Shown here: one piece after another, positions 35,798-44,143 of the stretch | How positions within the stretch are numbered: the first letter of the stretch is position 1 | Layout of the letters: each line of letters begins with the position of its first letter | Assembly (NCBI GenBank): GCA_013821455.1 | Contig: JACDGS010000005.1 | Span: 1 to 64,000, forward strand | Source: Chthoniobacterales bacterium | GTDB lineage: Bacteria > Verrucomicrobiota > Verrucomicrobiia > Chthoniobacterales > UBA10450 | Length of the DNA: 64,000 bases | Direction: 5' to 3' | Position numbers and translations under genes: made by a program | Notes under the pieces: model-generated | What the model saw: the letters and a program-made list of their open reading frames with translations, nothing else | The model's database searches: none | What the model was told of the DNA's origin: nothing

Positions 35798-36382
35798 TTA
35801 GGCACGGTTAAGGTCACGACGCAGCGTTGCATCCGCTTCGTCCAGAATTGCAGCGTTGAATTGGGCGCGCGGCGGGAGAGCGTTCGGATCGGCATCTTGG
35901 TTGACCCCTTTGGAGAGCACGTAGAAAACCTTCACCTGGCCGTCGCCGAGCTTGCCCGCTAAGAGGTTTGTGAGCGTCCCGCCTTTCTTTCGCAGAAGGA
36001 AAAGTTTGATGCCGGTGTCGTGCTCAAAGGTGAAGACGCTGACACCATAGGATTCAGGCGCGACTGGGATCGTTAGGCTCTTTTTTTGCTTCGGAGTAAT
36101 CCGCCCGCCATAGACCTTCTGATTGAAGCGAAAGTCGGTGACAGAGATTCGCGCAGTGCTGTTGTCCACGACGGAAGAACTAACGGAGCTGGCAAACGTG
36201 TTCCAAAGGTTCGCTCGCCGCCCGCCGAGTTTGTTAGGCGCGCTGTTGCGGCTGCGAAACCAGGCGCGCAATTCTGTGTTTCCCCGTAAGCCGACCTGGA
36301 CGAGAAGGGGCCGCTTGTTTTTTAGCTGCGCAGCGATGCCCTGGAGCCCGGCAATCGTGCCGCCGTCAATGAACTCAATCAT
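35798..36382 (-). CDS. Mu gpG / virion morphogenesis-like protein
   Basis: A 194-residue protein starting MIEFIDGGTIAGLQG; the ATG overlaps the upstream stop (ATGATTGA). The pattern LRAWFRSRN ... GGRRANLWNTFASSV ... VYGGRITPKQKKSLTIP resembles phage virion morphogenesis (gpG) and HK97 gp10-type tail completion proteins. It stands 5 bp before the tape measure gene. Family level assignment is moderate; exact role unknown. Confidence 0.6.
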   Translation of the reverse strand: MIEFIDGGTIAGLQGIAAQLKNKRPLLVQVGLRGNTELRAWFRSRNSAPNKLGGRRANLWNTFASSVSSSVVDNSTARISVTDFRFNQKVYGGRITPKQKKSLTIPVAPESYGVSVFTFEHDTGIKLFLLRKKGGTLTNLLAGKLGDGQVKVFYVLSKGVNQDADPNALPPRAQFNAAILDEADATLRRDLNRA

Positions 36383-37010
36383 TTTCTCCGCCTCCAGCAT
36401 CGGTCGCGCGGAGCGAATGAATGTCATTCGCTACCGCCGCCGGTTTGCCGTGGTGGGGCTGCTTTGTCGTCCGAACATGGCGAATGCTTTTCAAATCAAA
36501 AAAAACATCGAGAGGGCAGAGGTCGGGGCCGCCAGCGGCATCGACGCGATTGGCCCAGCGCCGGAGTTGCCGTTCCGATATGAGGGGTTGACCGCGCCTA
36601 ACGAGAGCCTTCCGAGCAGCGCGGTTCGCACTCACCTCCGTCATCCCGCAATCCAAGGCACAAAAGTAGCGATTCATCGCCTCTCGCCTAACGAACGCAG
36701 AATGTGGTGGCGACAGGCGCTGCTCCGCGAAAGTGAGGAAACACGCGCGCCGACTGCGCTGTAATGAAAGCCTAACGAGATGCTCTACAGAGTGGCACTC
36801 TTCTTCGATGCGAAGAGCTAGCAACACTGCCTTGATCGGGAGTGGTAGCAGATTGGGATGAAAGACCGGCACATGGCCGTAACTCCTCGCCACCCGCGCC
36901 GTGGGCTCCGGGTGAAATCCCAAAAAGACCGTGCGGGTCCAGCCGATCGTCAGTGCTAGCTCGCCACAAGTAAACATGGCGGCCGATGAGCCCGTGGCGA
37001 TCGCCCTCAT
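36375..37010 (-). CDS. Hypothetical element protein
   Basis: A 211-residue basic protein not recognised as a known family. It contains a helical region with Arg/Ala pairs (ANRAARKALVRRGQPLISERQLRRW) that could be a helix-turn-helix. Start and stop both overlap neighbours by 4-8 nt, so it belongs to the leftward operon. Three copies of the 9-bp word lie within it. Confidence 0.55.
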   Translation of the reverse strand: MRAIATGSSAAMFTCGELALTIGWTRTVFLGFHPEPTARVARSYGHVPVFHPNLLPLPIKAVLLALRIEEECHSVEHLVRLSLQRSRRACFLTFAEQRLSPPHSAFVRREAMNRYFCALDCGMTEVSANRAARKALVRRGQPLISERQLRRWANRVDAAGGPDLCPLDVFFDLKSIRHVRTTKQPHHGKPAAVANDIHSLRATDAGGGEND

Positions 37011-37345
37011 GCGATTTGCGGCTCTGCGCGCCGTAGGAAATTGGTGATTTTGCGAATCAATGGCGCGGCCTTTTCATAGACCTGATTGAGGGACGCCCCG
37101 GCCTTAGGTAAGGCTTTATGATGGCCTAAGTAACGATCGCCTCCGGCGACGTGGATCATTTCGCGCAAACGCTCATACTCATCCATGACTTCGCTGGTAG
37201 CGCGCACTACGTCGGGGGTTGGATTCCTACTCGGCCCGTTGTTGCGCGCGTCCGTGAAATCAAGCACCACGGCCTCGTGCAAACGGTCAATCAGGCGATC
37301 CGTTTCCTGGCTTAAGACTTCGTATAATTTTGCGGAGACCTTCAT
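37007..37345 (-). CDS. Hypothetical element protein
   Basis: A 112-residue, mainly helical protein (LYEVLSQETDRLIDRLHEAV ... MDEYERLREMIHVAGGDRY) with no recognised family. The start overlaps the previous gene's stop; a copy of the 9-bp word spans the junction (codons for LPNE, then stop, then the new ATG). Position before gpG-like and tape measure genes suggests a head-tail or assembly role, which is inference. Confidence 0.6.
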   Translation of the reverse strand: MKVSAKLYEVLSQETDRLIDRLHEAVVLDFTDARNNGPSRNPTPDVVRATSEVMDEYERLREMIHVAGGDRYLGHHKALPKAGASLNQVYEKAAPLIRKITNFLRRAEPQIA

Positions 37346-37644
37346 TCGTTAGGCAACACAATTCCCGCTTCGTTAGGCACGCCGGCCGCGATCTGATCAA
37401 CGGCGAAGCTGAATCGACCCCATATCACCGTCGCCGCCGAGAGATGCGCTTTCGCGGTGAACAGCTCCTTCGCGAAGTGACTCACGCGCAGTCCGGCAGT
37501 CCACTCACCCCCCGCTTCTTTTTCCAGACAATCGACGGCCTCTTGTAAATCCAGGCGGATTTCCGCGAGACCTTCCGCTAAGGCGAAGGCAACCAACCCA
37601 GCACGCGATCGGCGCCATTCGGGCAGAATGGAGAAAGTTTTCAT
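37342..37644 (-). CDS. Hypothetical element protein
   Basis: A 100-residue protein starting MKTFSILPEWRRSRAGLVAF, with an amphipathic helical middle (LAEGLAEIRLDLQEAVDCLEKEAGG). Not recognised. Translationally coupled to the following gene. The C-terminus reads VPNEAGIVLPNE; both PNE triplets come from copies of the 9-bp word. Confidence 0.6.
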   Translation of the reverse strand: MKTFSILPEWRRSRAGLVAFALAEGLAEIRLDLQEAVDCLEKEAGGEWTAGLRVSHFAKELFTAKAHLSAATVIWGRFSFAVDQIAAGVPNEAGIVLPNE

Positions 37645-37658
37645 TCGTCGTCAGGACA

Positions 37659-38393
37659 TCAACGACTGCTACTCAGCAAAACCTCGTCGAGGTCCTGCGC
37701 GATCCTGGCATTGTTAGGATGGGGCAATTTCGGAGGCCCCTGCCGAAGAGGCACGATCGGTTGCGCGAGAATCTCCTCAGCGATAGCAACCACGACTGCC
37801 GTGGAATCCTTCTGTGCATCGGCGCCCCTAATTTGTCGCACGCGCTTTTCGTAAACCGCGTAGGCCCTGGTATGAGAGAAAATTCTGTCTGAAGTCCCCT
37901 CGGTGAGAACGGGAAGATGGTGGCCCTCCCATTCAATCATCGAACCGAGCTCAGCTAAAAATTCCGCTTCCCCAAAAATGAGACTGCGATAACTCAGGTC
38001 GGGAAGAATCCTTTTGATCTCCAGGAAGTCATCGGTCCTTTGCGATTCAAGCTGCGACCTTTCTTCTGTCGCTTTGCTCTCATCCCCCCGGGCCGCTTCC
38101 TCCGCGATTTTTTCCTCATCCGCCAGCGCCGCCGCCGCTTCAGGACTGAGCTTGCGACGGTGCAACCCAACCGCGCTGAGGCTCTCTATTTCGACGCGAC
38201 TCTGCGCGTGTTTCTCACGATCAGATTGCGCGGCTTGCAACGTTTGCTGATTCGCCGCCAGGGCTGTTTCGTTCTTGCGATAGCGCGAAACGGCGACTTG
38301 CAGCGAGGCGACCATAGCCATGATCATCGCGCGCAACTTCGCAACTTTCGGTTCCTGATTTTCTGTTTCTGTCTTCATAGATTCGTTAGGCAT
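37659..38393 (-). CDS. Coiled-coil hypothetical element protein
   Basis: A 244-residue protein from MPNESMKTETENQ (a second ATG five codons in is also possible). Residues about 15-110 form a charged coiled coil (KNETALAANQQTLQAAQSDR, EEKIAEEAARGDESK), followed by a folded-looking C-terminal half. The first PNES comes from the 9-bp word, with a second near-copy just upstream of the ATG. Could be a scaffold or chaperone; not recognised. Confidence 0.6.
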   Translation of the reverse strand: MPNESMKTETENQEPKVAKLRAMIMAMVASLQVAVSRYRKNETALAANQQTLQAAQSDREKHAQSRVEIESLSAVGLHRRKLSPEAAAALADEEKIAEEAARGDESKATEERSQLESQRTDDFLEIKRILPDLSYRSLIFGEAEFLAELGSMIEWEGHHLPVLTEGTSDRIFSHTRAYAVYEKRVRQIRGADAQKDSTAVVVAIAEEILAQPIVPLRQGPPKLPHPNNARIAQDLDEVLLSSSR

Positions 38394-38431
38394 TGTTAGG
38401 CGTTCGATAAGTTTGAATGATTCTTTATTCG

Positions 38432-38776
38432 TTAGGCTTTGAGCGCGCCTTCGATGGCGCGCTGGGTGACGCTCTCGGCTTGCTTGACGAAGCCGGGATT
38501 CAGCAGCTCCAACCGCTGCAAGCGGCGGCGATACCAAGGCTCGAAGGCCTCTCGATTGATCTCCTCGCCTTTTCCAATTAGCGCGTTGTGACTCGCTGCC
38601 GTGAGTTGGCTCGACCAGCTTTCATCCTTGCCGGCGAAAAGCGCGGCGAGACTCACCTCGTCATCGAAGGCCGCGAGATACGCTGGCATTTCCCGGATCG
38701 AAAGCGGTTTTAGCGAGATGATTTCAGTCGGCCCGTCGAGCAAAGAGAGTTCAATTTGTGCTGCGTTATCGTTCAT
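38432..38776 (-). CDS. Small tail-assembly-like hypothetical protein
   Basis: A 114-residue protein starting MNDNAAQIELSLLDGPTEII, with a pattern like phage tail assembly chaperones (short beta N-terminus, helices LAALFAGKDESW and WYRRRLQRLELLNPGF). Such genes normally precede the tape measure; here it is 2.6 kb upstream of it. Stop TAA is in a copy of the 9-bp word. Family assignment is weak. Confidence 0.55.
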   Translation of the reverse strand: MNDNAAQIELSLLDGPTEIISLKPLSIREMPAYLAAFDDEVSLAALFAGKDESWSSQLTAASHNALIGKGEEINREAFEPWYRRRLQRLELLNPGFVKQAESVTQRAIEGALKA

Positions 38777-38808
38777 TTTCGTATTCGTTAGGCTGATTTT
38801 CGCCGTCG

Positions 38809-39039
38809 TTAGGCGGGTGCTGGGGTCGGATGTTTCCCGCGCGCATGATGCCGGAAAAAACGAGGGTGAGACCGGATCGCAGACAGGCATACGGCCAGCG
38901 CGTCGGCGCGCGCTTTACTGCCAGAAGGCGCATCGAAAAATGTTTCACGCGTCTCCTTCGGCACGAGGAGCCAGCAAGCCCTGCAAGTCGCGGCCCAAGC
39001 CGACTTCGGCCCCCCGCATAAACAAGTTTCAAGAGACAT
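38809..39039 (-). CDS. Zinc-ribbon-like small element protein
   Basis: A 76-residue protein with a cysteine array at its start (CLCGGPKSAWAATCRACW), typical of a compact zinc finger, followed by a basic helix (SGSKARADALAVCLSAIRSH). A competing frame over the same DNA lacks such a pattern. It overlaps the upstream HTH gene by 11 nt. Possibly a nucleic-acid-binding regulator of the element. Confidence 0.5.
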   Translation of the reverse strand: MSLETCLCGGPKSAWAATCRACWLLVPKETRETFFDAPSGSKARADALAVCLSAIRSHPRFFRHHARGKHPTPAPA

Positions 39040-39394
39040 TCCGCCCCCTTGTTTTCGTTAGGATGCAACCGCGCAGTGAGCCGCGCATCTGCTCGTGAAA
39101 TTCTTCGAGGGTGATCTCCTCCTCCTGCTCGCCGCAGGTGATGGGAGTGGCTTTAATCACCTGCTCAATCTTTTCGAGATGGCAGGGATGGTCACGGCGA
39201 CCGGAAAGGATATGGCTCGCCGCCGTGTAGTTAACGCCAGCGTCCCTTGCTACAGAGAGCAGAGTCAGCCCGCGCCGAGCCATAGCAACCCGAAGATGGG
39301 TAAGGGGCCGAAGCTCAGCAGATGCCACGGGGGCAAAACTCTTAGTCGTCGTCAAAGTGTTGACGGAGTATCTGGGAACTAAGTTCCCGTGCAA
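39029..39394 (-). CDS. XRE-like HTH regulator (leftward)
   Basis: Up to 121 residues; the central part (LRVAMARRGLTLLSVARDAGVNYTAASHILSGRRDHPCHLEKIEQVI) is a Cro/CI-type helix-turn-helix. The longest frame starts with TTG at 39394, but it would then run across two palindromes (39350-39388); a GTG at 39328 or ATG at 39283 would leave the palindromes upstream as operators and seems more natural. First gene of the leftward operon, divergent from the second regulator. Confidence 0.7.
   Translation of the reverse strand: MHGNLVPRYSVNTLTTTKSFAPVASAELRPLTHLRVAMARRGLTLLSVARDAGVNYTAASHILSGRRDHPCHLEKIEQVIKATPITCGEQEEEITLEEFHEQMRGSLRGCILTKTRGRNVS
39350..39388. promoter_or_regulatory. Two palindromic operators between divergent regulators
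   Basis: CGTCAA-AGTG-TTGACG (39350-39365) and GGGAAC-TAA-GTTCCC (39374-39388) are perfect inverted repeats, 8 bp apart, in the divergent control region of the element. They are good candidates for binding by the two HTH proteins, as in a lysogeny switch. Confidence 0.6.
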
Positions 39395-39438
39395 GTCAAA
39401 TTTTCTTACCCACGTCCGCTTTGTAAAGTAAAGCCAAC

Positions 39439-40248
39439 TTGAGCGCCCAAAACTCTTTTGCGGACCGACTGAAGAAGGTTATGGAGGGAAAAGGGATTAG
39501 CAGGCGGGAGTTAGCCAGACGAGTTGGTGTTACACCGGCTGCAGTGCGGAAATGGTTGAAGCACACCCGCCCGCGTGATCATGTCATTATCGTCCTTGGC
39601 TTAGAGCTAGAAACGTCCATTCCGTGGCTTGCTGAGGGGGTGGGGCAGCCATCCGACAGGGATAATCTTCCGCCTTCTTTGGTTGCTGCTCACTTCATTG
39701 CGGATCGAGAAGAGATTCGGCGTGAGCAGCGAGAGTTGCGCCGACGATATGAAGAATTGATCGCGCGCACAGAACGCCTCGCCAAGCGAACACGCCCCCA
39801 GATGATTTTTGTAAATAAGGATCAGTCGCTCATAAGAAAGCGTTTGATACTTTCAGATAAAGCAGTAATAAACTCCCTCATGCCACTCCCGGCAAACATA
39901 GGCGACCTGCTTGATCGATTGCGGCGTGCAACTGCGATTCGCGGAGAGAAGAAGGCCCTTGCCGACCATCTCGGTGTCTCGCAGCAGCAGCTAAGCGACT
40001 GGCTAACGACGACTGAGAAACGGAAAACTTCAATTCCGAAGCCGGGTGGCGAAATAACGCTTCGGATGCTTGCCTGGGTCCAGGCAAAAGAGGCGCACCA
40101 AAACGAAAGCCCTGCCACGGCGGTAACCGCGACAGGGCGAGTGACCCAACCTCAAGAATCGTATGCACAACCACAAAAAGTCAGGTCAAAATCACGGTCG
40201 AACGACCGCACGAAACGGTCAACTAAAACCAAGCAGAGCAGTCGTTAG
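39439..40248 (+). CDS. Two-HTH phage-type repressor
   Basis: A 269-residue protein starting with TTG. Residues about 5-65 (FADRLKKVMEGKGISRRELARRVGVTPAAVRKWLKH) form an XRE HTH. A second HTH lies at about 157-200 (LLDRLRRATAIRGEKKALADHLGVSQQQLSDWL), with a basic tail. Between them is a charged helix (EEIRREQRELRRRYEELIARTERL) that could dimerise. Two DNA-binding domains could bridge the paired operators upstream. Lower GC than the chromosome around it. Stop TAG is in a copy of the 9-bp word. Confidence 0.8.
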   Translation: MSAQNSFADRLKKVMEGKGISRRELARRVGVTPAAVRKWLKHTRPRDHVIIVLGLELETSIPWLAEGVGQPSDRDNLPPSLVAAHFIADREEIRREQRELRRRYEELIARTERLAKRTRPQMIFVNKDQSLIRKRLILSDKAVINSLMPLPANIGDLLDRLRRATAIRGEKKALADHLGVSQQQLSDWLTTTEKRKTSIPKPGGEITLRMLAWVQAKEAHQNESPATAVTATGRVTQPQESYAQPQKVRSKSRSNDRTKRSTKTKQSSR

Positions 40249-40255
40249 GCGAGAA

Positions 40256-41062
40256 ATGAAAAAGTTATCGCCGACCGCAAGATTGCTGCCCGACCTCGCC
40301 GTCGAGATCGAGGAAAAAGAAAGCCGTAAAAAGGTAAGAGTGTCGATGCCGCTCGCCCTCGCGGACGCGATCGACGCGAAAGCAAAAGAAATGGGGATCG
40401 ATCCCGACGAATGGTGCGAGCTCGCGGTGCGCACCTACTTTCGCGATCGCTCGCCTAACGACAAGGGCCATCGGCGGTCTAAACCGCCCGTGCCCTTCTC
40501 CTTCGTTGCGCCTGGCCTCCTTTCAAGCCTGGCTTTCGATTCATCCCGGCTCCTCGCGTTTCTCGCCAAGGAAATCCACGAGAGCGACCGCCGTATCGAG
40601 CAAGCGATGATGCGGGAGACTGCTAAAAAAACGGAGGATGAAAAACTTTTCTCCTTCATCGTCTGGCGCGAGGTGGCCTTGCTTGCGCATGAATTTCACA
40701 CTCAGAACCCGGAATTCCGCGTCGGCGTGGGCGGAATGTTCAACTCGCCGTTCGGTGGGATTACGGCGGAGCATCTCTTTTGCGAAGAGGATTTGCTCGA
40801 TTTGTTCTGCGAATTCCTCTTTGAGAATCGCGATGCGCTGGCGACGATGATCCGAGAGGAAAATGCGGCTGGCCGCTATTCGTTAGGCTTGGCGGAAGCG
40901 CTTGTTATCGCGGAAGAAGTGATGCGGCGCGATGGCTACGCGCCGGGCTCTGACTCCGTCGCGGGCAGCCCGGCGAAATTGGTGCGCCTCATGTGGGCGA
41001 CGCGAATTGCTTCGATCGAGGAGCGTTACATGCCGAAAGCCGTCACAGGCGGTGCGAAATGA
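40256..41062 (+). CDS. Hypothetical element protein with ribbon-helix-helix-like segment
   Basis: A 268-residue protein from MKKLSPTARLLPDL, 7 bp after the repressor stop. Residues about 20-60 (RKKVRVSMPLALADAIDAKAKEMGIDPDEWCELAVRTYF) look like a ribbon-helix-helix DNA-binding segment. The rest is helical and acidic, with no recognised family. Coupled to the next gene by ATGA overlap. Confidence 0.6.
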   Translation: MKKLSPTARLLPDLAVEIEEKESRKKVRVSMPLALADAIDAKAKEMGIDPDEWCELAVRTYFRDRSPNDKGHRRSKPPVPFSFVAPGLLSSLAFDSSRLLAFLAKEIHESDRRIEQAMMRETAKKTEDEKLFSFIVWREVALLAHEFHTQNPEFRVGVGGMFNSPFGGITAEHLFCEEDLLDLFCEFLFENRDALATMIREENAAGRYSLGLAEALVIAEEVMRRDGYAPGSDSVAGSPAKLVRLMWATRIASIEERYMPKAVTGGAK

Positions 41063-41304
41063 AGCTCCTAACGCCTAACGAGACGACAGCGCGCGATGCG
41101 CGCGAACAACTTGAAAACGCCATCATGACTTCGGCTGCGCTTCTCGAAGCGCTCGCCGAATTGATGATGAAGGGCTTGACGGGAGATTGCCTAACATTGA
41201 GCGCAGAGACTATTCGTGGCCTGCATTTATTAGCAGAAGAACAGGGGCAACATTTGCGAGGCCGGTTCAATGAACTGGTTGCCGCAACGCGAGCTAAGGC
41301 ATGA
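41059..41304 (+). CDS. Small helical hypothetical protein
   Basis: An 81-residue protein starting MKLLTPNETTARDAREQLEN, all-helical by composition, starting in the ATGA overlap with the preceding gene. Two near-tandem copies of the 9-bp word encode the LLTPNE region. Not recognised. Confidence 0.55.
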   Translation: MKLLTPNETTARDAREQLENAIMTSAALLEALAELMMKGLTGDCLTLSAETIRGLHLLAEEQGQHLRGRFNELVAATRAKA

Positions 41305-41383
41305 ATGGGGCGTTCGACAGTGTCCCACCAATCAAGACCGCAAACAAAACGTCCGACCCGTTTCGTTTGCCTAACGAATCTGC

Positions 41384-41728
41384 ATGAAAAAAATCGCCAA
41401 ACTAGCTGACGGCCGCAAGCTCTATCGCATCGAATGGCAGGTGCGCCCGAGCGAGGATCATCCGCTCTTTGGTAAGTCTGCGGCCGGCGCGCTTTCCATC
41501 TGGGTTTTCGAGCGCTCGCCCGGCGCGGCCGGCGTGCGCGCCATGAGCTTGTTGGAAGTCATGCCCTTCCTCACCACGAGCAAGGTTGCGGAATCTGTCA
41601 CGAACATCGTTCCGCCCCACGAAGCTTATCGAATTCTAGTGGACATGGTGGAGCTGACCGGATTCTCCGCTTACTACGATTCCCGAGAGGAGACGGCCCG
41701 GCGAGAGGTGTCGCCAGTGGTCGCCTAA
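41384..41728 (+). CDS. Hypothetical element protein
   Basis: A 114-residue protein starting MKKIAKLADGRKLYRIEWQV, of mixed alpha/beta pattern, unrecognised. Its stop TAA and the next gene's ATG are tied together by one copy of the 9-bp word (GCC TAA CGA ATG). It directly precedes the gpF-like gene, the usual place of the portal gene in Mu-like phages, but it is far too short to be a portal. Confidence 0.55.
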   Translation: MKKIAKLADGRKLYRIEWQVRPSEDHPLFGKSAAGALSIWVFERSPGAAGVRAMSLLEVMPFLTTSKVAESVTNIVPPHEAYRILVDMVELTGFSAYYDSREETARREVSPVVA

Positions 41729-41731
41729 CGA

Positions 41732-42574
41732 ATGGAATTAGTCGCCGGCATCACATTTGACGAGGCTCTGCAAAAGCTCGGCGAGAGATCTCCAGTTGGG
41801 TCAATTCTTAACAGCGCAGAATGGTCGCGCGTACCGGTCGCGCTACGCGAACGCGCCTTTTTTTCTGCCTCCGTTGAATCAACACGCTGGCTGCAATCGC
41901 GACTCGATTTCCTGAATGATAATCTCGCGAATACCACCGCCCTGAACGACAACGGCGAGCGTTATTTCGTCGCGGGCGGACGGGCGCAATTTATAAAAGA
42001 TGCGCAGCTTGACGCAGTTCGCTCCGGTCTCGGTCCTCTCGACCCTAACGATGCCGGAAGCTTGAAAGACATACGCTCCGGGACCCGGTTAGCCTTGATT
42101 TTCGACACCAGTATCGAGAGCGCGTATGGGTTTGGCCACTGGAAGCAAGGCCAAGACCCGGACGCGCTTGACGCGTACCCCGCCCAGAGGCTGATCCGCG
42201 TGCGCGCAGTACGCAAACCTCGCCCATATCACCAAGCGGCGCTGAAGGACGGGCCGCGACTCAAGAGTGATATAGCGTATTGGGTAAGCCTCAACCCAGA
42301 CTTCGGTGTACCTTGGCCGCCGTACGGTTGGAATTCCGGGTGCGACGTAGAGGGTGTCCGCCGCGCGGAGAGCGATCGGCTTGGCCTAACGAAGCCTAAC
42401 GAGGTGATCAAGCCGGTAGAAAAAGATTTTAACGATAATCTTAAGGCGAGTACGCAAGGGCTCAGCTCGCGCCTGCTTGATTTTCTGCGCGCGGCCTTTG
42501 GCCAGCAGGCGACATTTGAGGGCGACAGCGTGCGGTGGAATTCAGAAGACGACGACACGCCTTCGGAAGAATAA
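41732..42574 (+). CDS. Mu gpF-like head morphogenesis protein
   Basis: A 280-residue protein. The C-terminal half has the phage minor head protein block: GTRLALIFDTSIESAYGFGH, a YPAQRLIRVRAV strand, RPYHQAALKDGPRL, and the terminal PPYGWNSGCDVEGV (usually PPNGWNCRC; the first Cys is Ser here). The family takes part in head assembly around the portal. Near-tandem copies of the 9-bp word encode GLTKPNEV. Moderately degenerate motif, so function may be altered. Confidence 0.75.
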   Translation: MELVAGITFDEALQKLGERSPVGSILNSAEWSRVPVALRERAFFSASVESTRWLQSRLDFLNDNLANTTALNDNGERYFVAGGRAQFIKDAQLDAVRSGLGPLDPNDAGSLKDIRSGTRLALIFDTSIESAYGFGHWKQGQDPDALDAYPAQRLIRVRAVRKPRPYHQAALKDGPRLKSDIAYWVSLNPDFGVPWPPYGWNSGCDVEGVRRAESDRLGLTKPNEVIKPVEKDFNDNLKASTQGLSSRLLDFLRAAFGQQATFEGDSVRWNSEDDDTPSEE

Positions 42575-42596
42575 CGAAGAGGCGAAAATCGACGAG

Positions 42597-43148
42597 ATGG
42601 AAACCGAACTTCTACAGAGCTATCGCGCGATGCTGCTTCAACAATTCGACGTTGTTGGAATGTATCGACATGCGATCCGCAATGATCCAGACGTAACCCT
42701 CTTTGAGCAGATGATCGTCGAGGAGACTTTGCTGCGCGACACGCTCGACAATGCGGTGGAACACTTCATCGCGCGTCGCGCCTGGCCGAAATTGAGGGAC
42801 GAAGAAAAGTTCTACATCGGTCAGCGTTTCTTCATCGGGATGATGGCGATCGACGAACTGCTTGGTCAACCGACGCCGCCCCTAACCAACGAACAGGAAT
42901 CAGCGATACAAGCCTGCGCGCATGAGTTCGGTGATGTGCCTGTGATCGTGCATGAGCCATCGCCCCACGGGGCGCCGGTCACATTCAATCCGCCGGCGCC
43001 GAGCCCGTGCGACGGGGCCGCCTTCATCCGGTGGATGCTTATCTCGCTCTGGAAACCGCTTGGCCCGCTCTGGATAAAAATTTCTAGCGATTCCTGGCAG
43101 AGGCAACACCCGTTGACGCCGGTACGTTCAGGACAAGAAACGCGATGA
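42597..43148 (+). CDS. Hypothetical element protein
   Basis: A 183-residue protein starting METELLQSYRAMLLQQFDVV. Helical N-terminal 110 residues (LFEQMIVEETLLRDTLDNAV, KFYIGQRFFIGMMAIDELLG) with a Pro-rich C-terminal third. Not recognised. It starts 22 bp after the gpF-like gene and is co-oriented. Confidence 0.55.
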   Translation: METELLQSYRAMLLQQFDVVGMYRHAIRNDPDVTLFEQMIVEETLLRDTLDNAVEHFIARRAWPKLRDEEKFYIGQRFFIGMMAIDELLGQPTPPLTNEQESAIQACAHEFGDVPVIVHEPSPHGAPVTFNPPAPSPCDGAAFIRWMLISLWKPLGPLWIKISSDSWQRQHPLTPVRSGQETR

Positions 43149-43416
43149 AAACGCTTATGAAATCGTGTCTTCTTTTAGGGTTGGTGGACTGGCTGTTTTA
43201 GTTGGAATCCTGGTTCTCGGCTTAATGGCGATCTAATCTTCTTAGGGAAGACTCCGGTGAAGAGAGGCATAATTCCAATGGAAGAAAGTTTGGACGAGCT
43301 CTTAGACAGAGAAATTACTGACTCAGATCTCCCCGAGTCTTTCAAACAGCTTTGACGCGGCCCCCTAGGGAAGTTCGGATTTGTCAGCTAACGAAAACTA
43401 GCCTAACGATTACAGA
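43149..43416 (+). other. Gap with only short open frames
   Basis: Two weak candidates. A GTG at 43165 opens a 23-residue hydrophobic peptide (GGLAVLVGILVLGLMAI, stop 43234-43236), out of frame with an ATG at 43145, as if a small membrane protein were frameshifted. A GTG at 43257 opens a 32-residue acidic peptide (MEESLDELLDREITDSDLP from its internal ATG; stop 43353-43355). Neither can be confirmed from sequence alone. Confidence 0.3.
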
Positions 43417-43794
43417 GTGCTCGTCTTCAACACCCTCACCAAAGTCGACACCGACTTTAAAGCTGCAGGATGGGCTACGATCGCGACTCCCTCTTTAGGT
43501 CAGTGGGCTCGAGAAGTTCTGATGTCCGGACTAATGGCGCATACCGGAACAATTCTCATCGAGCCTAATTACGTTTGTAAAGATCACCGAAATCTGTTCA
43601 GCAATTTTTACTCAAAAAAGTTCATCGTCCGATCAGCCGATTGCGCGCGTCTTCATTTTTTTTCCCGCGGGAATCTTAACGTTGATGATTTCCAAAATGA
43701 ACCTGAGGGGTTCCAAAATGAGTATATAGGCTATAGCGTACTGCGCCCGGTCGCCGGGAGGAGTTTGGGCCGCACTGTGATCGATCTTCGCTGA
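43417..43794 (+). pseudogene. Fragment of an unrecognised larger protein
   Basis: The 125-residue frame starts with GTG mid-domain (the open frame reaches back only five codons to a stop and reads PNDYRVLVFN). It holds a conserved-looking block, CARLHFFSRG ... YIGYSVLRPVAGRSLGRTVI, then stops. The next frame carries another 40 open codons (ADAAESLNRQKKEIEDGDF ... HQVVGREQF, stop 43907-43909) without a start. The parts suggest a decayed cargo gene next to the element's right end. Function unknown. Confidence 0.4.
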
Positions 43795-44143
43795 CGCCGC
43801 AGAGTCACTTAATCGCCAAAAGAAAGAGATAGAGGACGGAGATTTTGCTCGACTAAATGAGACTTGGGCGCTTTTGGCCCATCAAGTCGTTGGTCGCGAG
43901 CAGTTCTAAGGCTTGCGGTAAGTTTTGTCGGCTGGGATTTTGTCGCAGGCAAAGTCTTGGACATTTGTTCCGATCAGGTGGGAAGCGAGGCCGGTGCGGA
44001 GCGCTGTAATTTCGGAGCGAAAAGCAGTTGGGAAAAACTCGCTTCTTCGCCTAACGGGTCGGTGAAATCGCAGAAGTCTAGTCGACAACGGAGACTCGCA
44101 AAGGGTCCGCCGGTAGAAAAAGTCCTTCGCACTTCGCACCTTT

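Noticed and set aside
38766-39068. A 100-residue frame beside the zinc-ribbon gene
   Set aside because: Competes with a frame that has a clear cysteine array; Arg-rich and motif-free.
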